DNA of 64,000 nucleotides from JAEUTH01 sp039931675 (lineage in GTDB: Bacteria > Bacteroidota > Bacteroidia > AKYH767-A > OLB10). Both the position numbers and the translations under genes were made by a program. The number at the start of each line of letters is the position of its first letter. The stretch's first letter is position 1. The stretch spans positions 1 to 64,000 of the forward strand of contig JBDTRM010000285.1 of assembly GCA_039931675.1 (NCBI GenBank). The letters are read 5' to 3'. Of the stretch, positions 1-10,100 are shown piece after piece. The notes under the pieces are model-generated. The model was not told the DNA's origin. It searched no databases and worked only from the letters and a program-made list of their open reading frames with translations.

Positions 1-125
1 CAAATTGAAAATGCAACATAATAAACTTCGCTTCCTTCTTCTATTTTACGATTGATGCTTCCTCCGCATCCTAACTCACCGTCATCGGTGTGCGGAGCGA
101 GAACCAAAACTTTCTTGCCGTTCAT
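1..125 (-). CDS. PIG-L/LmbE family deacetylase, N-terminal part (runs off window)
   Basis: Reading the minus strand from the ATG at 125 gives 41 residues beginning MNGKKVLVLAPHTDDGELGC and staying open to the window edge. The segment APHTDDGELGCGG at residues 10-22 is the first zinc-site motif of the PIG-L/LmbE family (consensus HPDDE; here His12 and Asp15 are the expected metal ligands). Members remove acetyl groups from N-acetylglucosamine-containing substrates, often in surface glycan or thiol biosynthesis. It is divergent from the asparagine synthetase gene, a pairing that suggests surface polysaccharide synthesis. The substrate cannot be told from this fragment. Confidence 0.85.
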   Translation of the reverse strand, partial: MNGKKVLVLAPHTDDGELGCGGSINRKIEEGSEVYYVAFSI

Positions 126-183
126 TTTTGTGAAAAATAATTATTTGGGAGTGGGTGAAAAATTATAATTGCGCGCAAAGATA

Positions 184-191
184 TACTTTTG
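184..191 (+). promoter_or_regulatory. Candidate -7 promoter box upstream of asnB
   Basis: TACTTTTG matches the Bacteroidota -7 consensus TAnnTTTG exactly. It lies about 170 bp before the asnB start. No convincing -33 TTG at the usual 17-23 bp spacing was found, so this is a partial match. Confidence 0.35.
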
Positions 192-235
192 GCAACATGG
201 AAATGAAAATGTGGTTAGCTTTTAATCTGGGATTT

Positions 236-343
236 AGCTTTTAGCTGTTAGCCAAACTTATTTTAATAAGCATCAAGATTACACATTAAAAACTATTTTA
301 TTCATCAGGATTATATTCAGCCAATGGCTAACAGCTAATAGCT
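236..343. repeat. Inverted repeat pair in the asnB leader
   Basis: The 19-bp arm at 236-254 (AGCTTTTAGCTGTTAGCCA) is complementary to 325-343 with one mismatch, with 70 bp between. An RNA starting at the box at 184-191 would carry both arms and could fold into a long-range stem just before the asnB start codon. It may be a dispersed repeat rather than a regulator. Confidence 0.6.
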
Positions 344-359
344 TTTAAAAAAAACAAAT

Positions 360-2213
360 ATGTGCGGCATAGCAGGATTTTTTGATACAACACTTACGCG
401 CAGCGAAGCAGATGCAACTATTGAAAATATGTTGCAGGCAATTGCGCATCGGGGACCCGATGCACGTGGTACGCATTGGAATGATGGAGTGATGTTAGGT
501 CACAACCGTTTAAGTATAATTGATTTGAGTGAGGCAGCTAATCAGCCAATGTTTTATAACCACCTGGCTTTGATTTTTAATGGTGAGATTTATAATTATG
601 TTGAGATAAAAGATGCGTTGCTTAAGAAGGGTTACCAGTTTAAAACTCATGCAGACACAGAAGTAGTTCTTGCCTCTTATTTAGAATGGGGAAGCGATTG
701 TGTGAAACAATTTATGGGCATGTGGTCGCTTGTTATTTATGATTCAAAAACCAAAAAGCTTTTTGCCTCACGCGACCGTTTCGGAATCAAACCATTTTAT
801 TACATTATGGATGGAAACAAATTTTATTTCGCATCCGAATTTAAAGCATTAAAGCAAACTCCTGTTTTTAAAAATGATTTGAACTATAACCAGATTTCGC
901 GTGGATTGCAAATGGGTTGGTTGTGTTATGATGATGAAACGTATTTTGAAAAAATAAAATCATTGCCCGCTTCCTGCAATTTAATAATTGATTGCGACAA
1001 CCTCCGACCTCCGACCTCTGACCTCCGACCTCAAAAGTACTGGGAATTGGAAACTGGAAATTATTCTTCTTTATCTTTTGAAGAAAAAAGAAAAAAGTTT
1101 TTCGATTTATTTTCACAAAGTGTAAGTCAGCACATGCGAAGTGATGTTCCTGTGGGAAGTTGTTTAAGTGGCGGGTTAGATAGCAGTGCAATAGTTTCGA
1201 TGGTGCAAGGTCAAAATCCAAACACGCCTTATAAATCTTTCAGTGTTTATTATGAAGGGAAAGGTGATGTTGACGAGCGTCCTTTTATTAATGAAGTGCT
1301 GAGAAAGTATCCTGCGATAGAACCTTTTTACAAATCGCCAACAGATGATGAAGTTAAGGAATGTTTTCATCATGCATTGTATCATGCTGATGTTCCTTCA
1401 ACCGGCTCCTCATTTATCTCGCAATATTTTTTGATGAAACTAATTGGTGAGAATAAAATTAAGGTGGTGTTGGACGGGCAGGGGAGCGATGAATATCTTG
1501 CGGGATACATGCACACTTTTTATCGCCTGATTGGTGATGATTTGAAAAAATTATCTTTAGGAAAATCAATTGGAAAAACCAATGATGTAGCTGAGAATTT
1601 GCAGCTATCACTTTCTAAAAAACTAAGTCACTTTGCAAAATCAATGCTTACAGTTTTTAATTCAGAGCAATCGCTTTATGCATTGGAGTACAAAAATTAT
1701 TTTCCATTCTTATCAAAAAACAAAAATGAGATTCCTTTTAAGTTGAATGATGTAAAAGGAACAATGGTGGATAATTTTTTATACCAATTATTATTTACAA
1801 CAAGTCTTCCATCACTTTTGCAATTTGAGGATCGAAACAGCATGGCATTTTCCATTGAGTCGCGTGTTCCGTTTTTAGATCACCGTTTAGTTGAGTTTGC
1901 ATTTACACTTCGCAATGAAGACAAAATCAAAGGCACTGAAACCAAATACATTTTGCGGAAAGCATTAGCTGATGTTTTGCCTGATGCAATCACCAATCGC
2001 AAAGACAAAAAAGGTTTTGTAACACCCGGTGAAAGCAAATGGTTGCGAGGTCCGCTGAAACACTTGCTTGAAATTGATTATAACAAATTGGATTTTCTGC
2101 AAACTGATAAAGTGAAATCAATAATCACAGCCTATCAAAACGGTGATAACAGCAAAGCAATTATGGTGTGGCGAATTGCAACTTTGAATTATTGGATTAA
2201 GAGTTTTGTATAA
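360..2213 (+). CDS. asnB: Asparagine synthase (glutamine-hydrolysing), AsnB type
   Basis: A 617-aa two-domain enzyme that hydrolyses glutamine and passes ammonia to a beta-aspartyl-AMP intermediate to make asparagine; relatives also amidate surface sugars. The N-terminus MCGIAGFFD supplies the class II amidotransferase nucleophile Cys2, and RGPDARG and FNGEIYNY are typical of that domain. The synthetase domain has the ATP pyrophosphatase P-loop SGGLDSS at residues 270-276. Length is normal for the family. Codons for residues 214-224 are built from a 7-bp tandem repeat (1000-1032), an insertion at the linker between the two domains. The neighbouring LmbE-like gene makes a glycan-modifying role possible, but plain asparagine synthesis is equally consistent. 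Confidence 0.93.
   Translation: MCGIAGFFDTTLTRSEADATIENMLQAIAHRGPDARGTHWNDGVMLGHNRLSIIDLSEAANQPMFYNHLALIFNGEIYNYVEIKDALLKKGYQFKTHADTEVVLASYLEWGSDCVKQFMGMWSLVIYDSKTKKLFASRDRFGIKPFYYIMDGNKFYFASEFKALKQTPVFKNDLNYNQISRGLQMGWLCYDDETYFEKIKSLPASCNLIIDCDNLRPPTSDLRPQKYWELETGNYSSLSFEEKRKKFFDLFSQSVSQHMRSDVPVGSCLSGGLDSSAIVSMVQGQNPNTPYKSFSVYYEGKGDVDERPFINEVLRKYPAIEPFYKSPTDDEVKECFHHALYHADVPSTGSSFISQYFLMKLIGENKIKVVLDGQGSDEYLAGYMHTFYRLIGDDLKKLSLGKSIGKTNDVAENLQLSLSKKLSHFAKSMLTVFNSEQSLYALEYKNYFPFLSKNKNEIPFKLNDVKGTMVDNFLYQLLFTTSLPSLLQFEDRNSMAFSIESRVPFLDHRLVEFAFTLRNEDKIKGTETKYILRKALADVLPDAITNRKDKKGFVTPGESKWLRGPLKHLLEIDYNKLDFLQTDKVKSIITAYQNGDNSKAIMVWRIATLNYWIKSFV
1000..1032 (+). repeat. Heptamer tandem repeat (ACCTCCG) inside asnB
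   Basis: About 4.7 copies of ACCTCCG, with one variant copy ACCTCTG, occupy 33 bp and are read in frame as part of the AsnB linker. Total length is a multiple of three although the unit is not, so gain or loss of a single unit would shift the frame. Confidence 0.85.
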
Positions 2214-2285
2214 TTTATTAGAAAGTATTCATAATGTTTAGATGAACTCAAAAGGGGAAAGTGAGTCTTCGTTTTATGATAACGC

Positions 2286-2316
2286 AAAAACAGCGGGTAC
2301 AAGAGCCGCTGTTTTG
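2286..2316. terminator. Bidirectional terminator between convergent genes
   Basis: AAAACAGCGG at 2287-2296 pairs perfectly with CCGCTGTTTT at 2306-2315 across a 9-nt loop, giving A/T-rich flanks on both strands. It lies between asnB (ends 2213, plus) and the secreted protein gene (ends 2375, minus) and could stop both. Confidence 0.75.
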
Positions 2317-2374
2317 TTTACACAAAAACCAATTATTTATTATAGAGGCTTTTCATTTTTATTTAAAGGGTAAA

Positions 2375-3820
2375 TCAGTCCAAAACTATTTTGCCTTGGT
2401 ATAGTTTATTATTAAACGTAACGTGTAAGATATAAACTCCCTTTTGTAAATTGTTTTGCAAATCAATTTGGTTATCTAACTGACCATTTTCAACTTGTTC
2501 AATAGATTTAAATATTTGCTGACCAAGAGTGTTTAACAAGATAACTTCAGCGTCACCACTTGCATTCGGACTATCCAACAATTCAAACTGAAAAGAACCA
2601 TTTGTTGGATTTGGAAATGCTAACACACTTTCATTTCCTGATTGAGCCACACTGATCACCTGCGAATCATCTATGGACCGGCAATTGGTTGCCGTTACTT
2701 GTATAGTTCCCGACATACGTGAACATCCCGTTGAAGTATTATAAATTAATATTCTGTAACTTCCTGAATTTGTAGCAACATAACTCAATGCAGTTGCACC
2801 GGTTTTAGAAATATTATTCCTATACCACTGGAAGGTATATCCTGCACCTGGGTTACTTGCGTTTAAGGTAACGTTACCGCCCACGCAAAATGTTGTAGGT
2901 CCAGCCGCAGAAATTGTCGGAACAGCTAAAACAACCTTAGTTGAAGTAATACTGTTTGATGTAGCACTTAATCCACATCCATTGGTTACTATACATTTAA
3001 ATGTTCCGCTTGTTGTAGCTGAGTATGAACTTGCTGTTGCTCCTGAAATAATAGTGGCACCTTTTTTCCATTGATAAGCTGCACCCGGAGTGATCGCTTC
3101 TGTAAGAAGTACATCATCACCCGCACAAAAAGTAAGCGGGCCTAATGCAGTTATTGATGCAGATGGAGTTGAGCATGGCCCATACGTTACAACTAACTTA
3201 GGCCTTACAGCGGGATTTGTTGCATCGCTTGAATAATATTTTCTGTTTCGGTAAGGTGTTTCATTCGCCACTCTGAACATCATGCCGTAATTCGAAGATG
3301 GATTCGTAACCCATTGCTGAATAAAAGATGTAATATCAACATTCAGTGAGGCAGTATCATTTCCGGTTACAGGTAAGGCTATTCTACCCGTTGTTGTAAT
3401 TGTTGGTTGCATATTCCAGGTTACAGTTGACTCGCTCCACGGTGAAGTTATCTTATCAATGTACCCTGAATTGTCGGTATAATTATAATGGCCGCCTGAG
3501 CCGGTTAAGTTTGAAGCACCAACTCTGCAATACATTGTTAAATATGCTGAAATTATGTTTTGACCTGAAGGTATTGAAGAAAGGTCAAACTGCAATAAGT
3601 CTCTTACAAGATATGGGGTTCCGCCATCAGTTGCAGCTCCAAATTCAGAAGCTTCATGCGTTTCATAATTAATATTCACGTAACTGGGATGACTGTTTAT
3701 TTTAGCATCAATACCGTTTACAGCATCAGGTTGTAATGTTATTGTAGTTTGTGCGAATAGTGTATTTGAGATGCAACAAGCAATTAAGATTAAACATCTT
3801 TTAAGATTGATTTTTTTCAT
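2375..3820 (-). CDS. Secreted DNRLRE-domain/Ig-like protein with T9SS sorting domain
   Basis: A 481-aa exported protein. Residues 1-24 are a signal peptide (basic MKKINLKR, hydrophobic core, cleavage near LFAQ). Residues about 25-215 resemble the DNRLRE domain: a jelly-roll-like fold with SPWSESTVTWNMQP, a later VDITSFIQQWV and a closing AVRPKLVVTYG. Two Ig/PKD-like repeats follow (about 220-380), both containing paired Cys and FC.G..V.L. The last 75 residues (PNPTNGSFQFELL, GVYILHVTF, KIVLD) are a type A T9SS C-terminal domain, which directs passage through the outer membrane and surface attachment or release. Function is probably structural or adhesive; no catalytic motif is visible. Confidence 0.85.
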   Translation of the reverse strand: MKKINLKRCLILIACCISNTLFAQTTITLQPDAVNGIDAKINSHPSYVNINYETHEASEFGAATDGGTPYLVRDLLQFDLSSIPSGQNIISAYLTMYCRVGASNLTGSGGHYNYTDNSGYIDKITSPWSESTVTWNMQPTITTTGRIALPVTGNDTASLNVDITSFIQQWVTNPSSNYGMMFRVANETPYRNRKYYSSDATNPAVRPKLVVTYGPCSTPSASITALGPLTFCAGDDVLLTEAITPGAAYQWKKGATIISGATASSYSATTSGTFKCIVTNGCGLSATSNSITSTKVVLAVPTISAAGPTTFCVGGNVTLNASNPGAGYTFQWYRNNISKTGATALSYVATNSGSYRILIYNTSTGCSRMSGTIQVTATNCRSIDDSQVISVAQSGNESVLAFPNPTNGSFQFELLDSPNASGDAEVILLNTLGQQIFKSIEQVENGQLDNQIDLQNNLQKGVYILHVTFNNKLYQGKIVLD

Positions 3821-4155
3821 TTTTTTAAGAATTAAGTTTTAAAATGTAAGTTCTAATGTTTGACAATAATAAGTTAAATTATGAAAATTTGCCAAATAAA
3901 TTTGAACTGTAACCTAAATTCAATTCTGATTGACATTAAAATTTTATTTATTCTCCCACTGTATAAATTCTTTCGCTTTTAAACGAAAAAATCAACTACT
4001 TTAGCCGCATCTGATACATTAAAACAAAACCAATTTATACCATCAAATTTAAAAACAGGTTGTTTGTATTCTGATATCAACTGACTGAAGATTTCGGGTG
4101 ATTTATCACAAGGATAGCAGATCAGGAAGCATAAGATTCTATATTTATTTCGCCA
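3821..4155. other. Divergent intergenic region with a candidate promoter
   Basis: This 335-bp stretch separates two divergent secreted-protein genes. The only motif I can point to is TACTTTAG at 3997-4004, one base off the TAnnTTTG -7 consensus, facing the large adhesin gene. A 72-codon minus-strand frame (3979-4197) overlaps the adhesin signal peptide and shows no recognisable family, so it is not called. Confidence 0.4.
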
Positions 4156-7100
4156 TTGCAAATCCATAAACCCTGCAACCTTTTTATTAAGGTTCATTCT
4201 TTATTATTAATTATCCTGGCAGTTTGTACAACTGCCAAAGCGCAAACATGGACATCAATAGGTCCGGGTGGCGGTGGACAGGTACGTGCAGTTTTTTTAG
4301 ATGAAAAAAACGACAGCACTTCCGATTTATATGTGGGTTCAGATGTTGCGGGTATATGGAAAGTAACTGCATTGACCGACATAAGTAATTTCAGTCAATA
4401 CCAAACTAAACAATACAGCTACATAAGCGATCATGAAATCATGAGGTTTATAAATAAATTTTATAAGCCGTCAACCTATTCTTCCAAATATTTGTTTGTT
4501 GGAAACTCAAGTGGAATTCATCGCCTTGACAGAACAGTAACCGATGGCGCTATAAAAAGAATTTTAGATTTTCCCGGTTCATGGGTGAGCGATTTGTATA
4601 TCAGCGATACGTACAATGGTTATCATCGCATTTATTTTTCTACCGGAAATACAAGGGTGCTTGACGATAATGGTAAAAATAAAAAAGACAACACAACAAA
4701 GGACTTTTATTTCGGAACTTTAGATAGCAGTGAAACAATAGTATCGGTAACAGGTGTAACATTGCTGGGTTTAAATGGCGACAGGGATATATTTTGCATG
4801 TATGCCGATGAAAAAGTAATCGGCACTCAATCGGATGACGATTTTTATCTTGGAACTGAAAACGGTCTTTATCATTTTAATTACAGCGATGCGGTTAAAA
4901 ATTCGATACCTTCAGTACCCATTAACGGACCTATTCCGGGAACATCTTATAAAGTGACCAGTATTACACGTCCTTATACAACAAGCCCTGCAAATAATTT
5001 TCTCCTGATTACAGTAAATGGCACAAGCGGGGCAGGAGTTTATCTTTTCAATAAAACTGATTCAACCTGGGGAACTGCACTTGGAACAACTTTCGTTGGT
5101 AAAAAAAATCAAAATGATCTTTTAACGCATGTCTTTGATACATCATCTGTTCAAAATTTTACCAGGCTGCTGACCATACAATCTGCTGGAGTTCCTACAG
5201 GTTTCCTTTTGTTTAATGAATCTCCAAACACTCTATTTGGTACTCAAAGATATACGACCGGTGTTTTTTATTGTGGTATTGATTCAAATAATCAGCCTGG
5301 TTTTATTGTGCCTGCGGGGAATTGGATCAGTTTAAATACCAATTATGCGACATCTGATTTAGGCTGGAATTCAAGTACACTTTGCGCAAATCCGAACAGC
5401 GCATTTCTTTCGAATAACAATACTTTAATTGTTGGAAAATCAGGTAACCTCTTTGTGGGGAAGCAACCTACAACAAATGTTGTTAACACCAGTTGGCAGC
5501 AAATTTATACTTCTACTGTAACGTTGCCGGGGCTATGTGCTCCATCAACCTCCTATAAATCATATCATAATATTGGATTTGTAAATACAAATTCAAAATG
5601 TATTTATCCCGATGCTTTTAATACAAACAGAATCTGGATAGGTGATTATGACAGATTTATATGGGCCTCTGGTGATTCTGCGGCAAGTTCCTTTACGCAA
5701 TTAAAACCGAACCCGGATACTGATGATATTTGTATAAGCCTTAATACACCTTCCAGCACTATTCAACCCTGCGCGGGCACTCCGCAGTCACTGGCGGATT
5801 GCTCTTTTATAACCAATAACATATACGACAGCAATGATCATTCTATTTATACAGGTCTTAGTGAAGGATTTAGTATTAATAAAGGAAGAGGATTTATTTT
5901 GAAGTATGACTCGGTCAATACAAATAATTCCTTCATTATGGTTGGAGATATTCTTTGTGGCGATCCATTGAAATTACTTTGTGACCATAGTGGCAGAAAG
6001 TATGCATTAGTTAGAAACTCTGCTAACGATGAGGACCGTCTCTATTATCTTGATGGAAGCACGTGGACACAGTTTAATTTATGGAATGGAGTTGATGAAG
6101 ATATTGCGGATGCGTTAATTGATCCCAACGATGATTTATATGTAATTAAAACAAAGGGCAGCACTGTTCCTTATAAAATGGGGGTGTACAGGTTCACAAG
6201 TACTGCCAATCCAACAATATGGAGTAGTGCCGGTTCAGCTTTGGCAGGTAAATCGTGTAATGAACTGGCAACTTATAAAGACACCGCTGATAACAATTAC
6301 CTTATTTGCGGTACCCGTAACAATGGCACTACAACCAATCTTTTGAAGTTGCGTTTAGATACAGGGGTATTAGTTTCGTCCAATATTAATAGCTGCAATT
6401 CTACTCCGGAGGGAGCTAATATTTTTAAACTACTATCTTCAGATGGCGTTACTTCTATTTCAATAAATCAATCAACTCATACTGTTTATGTTGGTACAGT
6501 CAAATTTGATTCAACACTCATGGCCGACAGATCACATTTTTTTAAAGGAGGATATAATGTGAACACCGGTGATGTAATAAGTTGCTGGACTGAGATTACC
6601 GGGGATTTGCCCAATGCCCTTATTACATCTTCTTCGCATAAACATGTTGCCACCGGCCAGGAAATTTTATACAGTACTGTAAACGGACATGGTGAATGGA
6701 AAAAAGATGTATGTTCTCTTAATCTGACTCTAAGTAAAACCAATGCAACGTGCAATGGAAGCGCCAATGGCAATATTACCGCAAATCCAACATGCGGATA
6801 TGAATTTGGGGGTTATAAATATTTATGGAGCACATCTCCTGCAAAGACAACAAAAACTATAACAGGTTTGGCAGCAGGAACATATACAGTAACCGTTACC
6901 GATGCAACAGGTTTAAGCGTTTCACAATCTGCAACAATTACGCAACCGGATTTATTGTCAATATCGGTGAATCTTCAGAATGCTGTCTGCAAGGGTTCGT
7001 CATCATTTACTATTCCTTATACCAGCACGACCGGATCACCTGACCGATATACCCTTAAAACTGATGCAACAGGTCATGTAATGACCGGGTTTACAAATAT

Positions 7101-10100
7101 TGTAAATGCTACACTTACAGGTTCGCCAATATCAGCCTTGATGCCTACGGCTACCCTGGCAGGAACCTATAACTTCAAACTCACGGTTGCCAACAGTGCC
7201 AACACAACATGCACATCTCAAACTTATAATATAGTTATAGTTGTTAATGATCCGCCAACTGCGAATGCAGGAATTGATATTCACGCCTGTGTAACAGGAC
7301 CAATAAACTTAAACGGAACAACAGGTGGTGGTGCAATCGGTGGACATTGGCTGGGAGGTGCAGGTGTTTTTACTCCCGGAAGGAATACGTTGAATGCGAA
7401 TTATTCACCGGCTGCGTCTGAAGCAGGTACAATTGTTACACTAACTTTAGTTAGCGATCAAGTGGCAGGCAGCGCTTGTCCTTCAGCTACTGATGATGTA
7501 AAATTAACCATTGATGATATTCCAACTGCGAATGCAGGTAGCGATCAGACCATTTGTGATGTCAATACTGTTACACTTTCAGGATCAATTACAGGAGGTA
7601 TCAATTCAGGTGTGTGGAGTACAGCAGGCGATGGAACATTTAATAATACTTCGGCATTAAATGCTGTTTATACCCCAGGCACAAATGATAAATTAAATGG
7701 GTCTGTACTACTAACCCTTACACCGAATGCAGCAGGAGTATGTCCTGTTTCAAGTGATAATGTATTGATCACTATTAATCACGCCAACAGCGGAGATACA
7801 ACTGCAACTGCTTGTAACAGCTTCACATGGTATGGCAATACGTATAATGCATCAGGTACACCAACACATACATTCATGAACATTAGTGGCTGCGACAGTG
7901 TTGTTATGTTGCACTTAACAATTAACTACAGCAATGCAGGCGACACAATTGCAACAGCATGTAATAGTTTTACATGGTATGACAGTACATATACGGTATC
8001 AACGTTAGCAACTCATTTATTTAACAATGCAGTTGGATGCGATTCAATCGTTACATTACATCTGACAATTAACTACAGCAATTCAGGTGACACAATTGCA
8101 ACAGCATGTAATAGTTTTACATGGTATGGCAGTACTTATACAGCATCAACTTCGGCCACTCATTTATTTACAAATGTTTCAGGATGCGATTCAACAGTAA
8201 CATTGCATTTGACAATTAACTACAGCAATACGGGTGACACTACAACAACAGCTTGTAATAGTTTTACATGGTATGACAGCACTTATACAGCATCAACTTT
8301 AGCAACTCATTTATTTACAAATGCAGATGGATGTGATTCAACAGTTACATTGCATTTGACGATTAACTACAACTATACAGGTGACACGATTGCAACAGCA
8401 TGTAATAGTTTTGTATGGTATGACAGTACCTATACTGTGTCAACGTTAGCAACTCATTTATTTACAAATGCAGCAGGATGTGATTCAACAGTTACATTGC
8501 ATCTGACAATTAACTATAGTAATACGGGTGACACTATTGCAACGGCATGTAATAGTTTTACTTGGTATGACAGTACTTATTCTGCATCAACTTCAGCGAC
8601 ACATTTATTTACGAATGCAGTTGGATGCGATTCCTTAGTAACGTTGCATTTGTCAATTAACTATAGCAATACAGCAGACACGATTGCAACAGCATGTAAT
8701 AGTTTTATATGGTATGATAGTACTTATACAGCATCAACTTTAGCAACACATTTATTTACGAATGTAGCGGGATGCGATTCAACAGTAACATTGCATTTGA
8801 CAATTAACTACAGCAATACAGGAGATACCATTGCAATAGCTTGTAATAGTTTTACGTGGTATGGCATTACTTATACAACATCAACATTAGCCACTCATTT
8901 ATTTACCAATGCAGTTGGATGTGATTCTATTGTAACGTTACATCTGACAATTAACTACAGCAATACAGGTGACACAACAGTAACAGCGTGTAATAGTTTT
9001 ACATGGTATGACAGCACTTATACTGCATCAACTTTAGCAACTCATTTATTTACAAATGCAGTTGGATGCGATTCAACAGTTACATTGCATTTGACAATTA
9101 ACTACAGCAATACAGGTGATACTACTGCAACAGCGTGTAATAGTTTTACATGGTATGACAGTACTTATACTGCATCAACTTCGGCCACTCATTTATTTAC
9201 AAATGTTTCAGGATGCGATTCAACAGTAACGTTGCATCTTACAATTAACTACAGCAATACAAGCGACACGATTGCAACAGCATGTAATAGTTTTATATGG
9301 TATGACAGTACATATACGGTATCAACGTTAGCAACTCATTTATTTACAAATGCAGTTGGATGTGATTCAACAGTCACGCTGCATCTTACAATTAACTATA
9401 GTAATACAGGAGACACAATTGCAACAGCATGTAATAGTTTTACGTGGTATGGCATTACTTATACTACATCAACGTTAGCCACTCATTTATTTACCAATGC
9501 AATTGGATGTGATTCAACAGTCACGCTGCATCTTACCATTAACTACAGTAATACAGGTGATACTATTGCAACGGCATGTAATAGTTTTACTTGGTATGAC
9601 AGTACCTATACGGTATCAACCTTAGCAACTCATTTACTTACGAATGTAGTTGGATGCGATTCAACAGTAACATTGCATTTAACAATTAATAATTGCTCAT
9701 CAACCCTAAGTCTTACTGCATTTCTTGAAGGATATTACCTTGGTGGAGGCGTAATGGCTTCTACTTTGTATGACCTTGGTCTCAGCACTGATCCTACGGC
9801 AACTGATACGATTGAAATAAATTTATGGAACCCATCAAACTTAAGTAATGCCAATCCTGATTATTCATATAAAACCATACTTCATAATAATGGAAGTGCA
9901 TTTATTTCACTTGGTGGGTTAACCGGCAATTATTATATTGCTGTTAAACATCGCAATTCCATTGAAACATGGAGTGCGAACCCGGTTAATTTTGCAGCCT
10001 CCACATCTTATAATTTTACAAATTCTTTATCCAAAGCTTATGATGATGGAATTAATTTTCCAATGAAAATTATGGGTAGTGGGGTTTTCGCTTTTTATGG

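Noticed and set aside
3979..4197. 72-codon minus-strand frame upstream of the adhesin gene
   Set aside because: It overlaps the adhesin signal peptide, has no recognised family and lies in a probable divergent promoter region.
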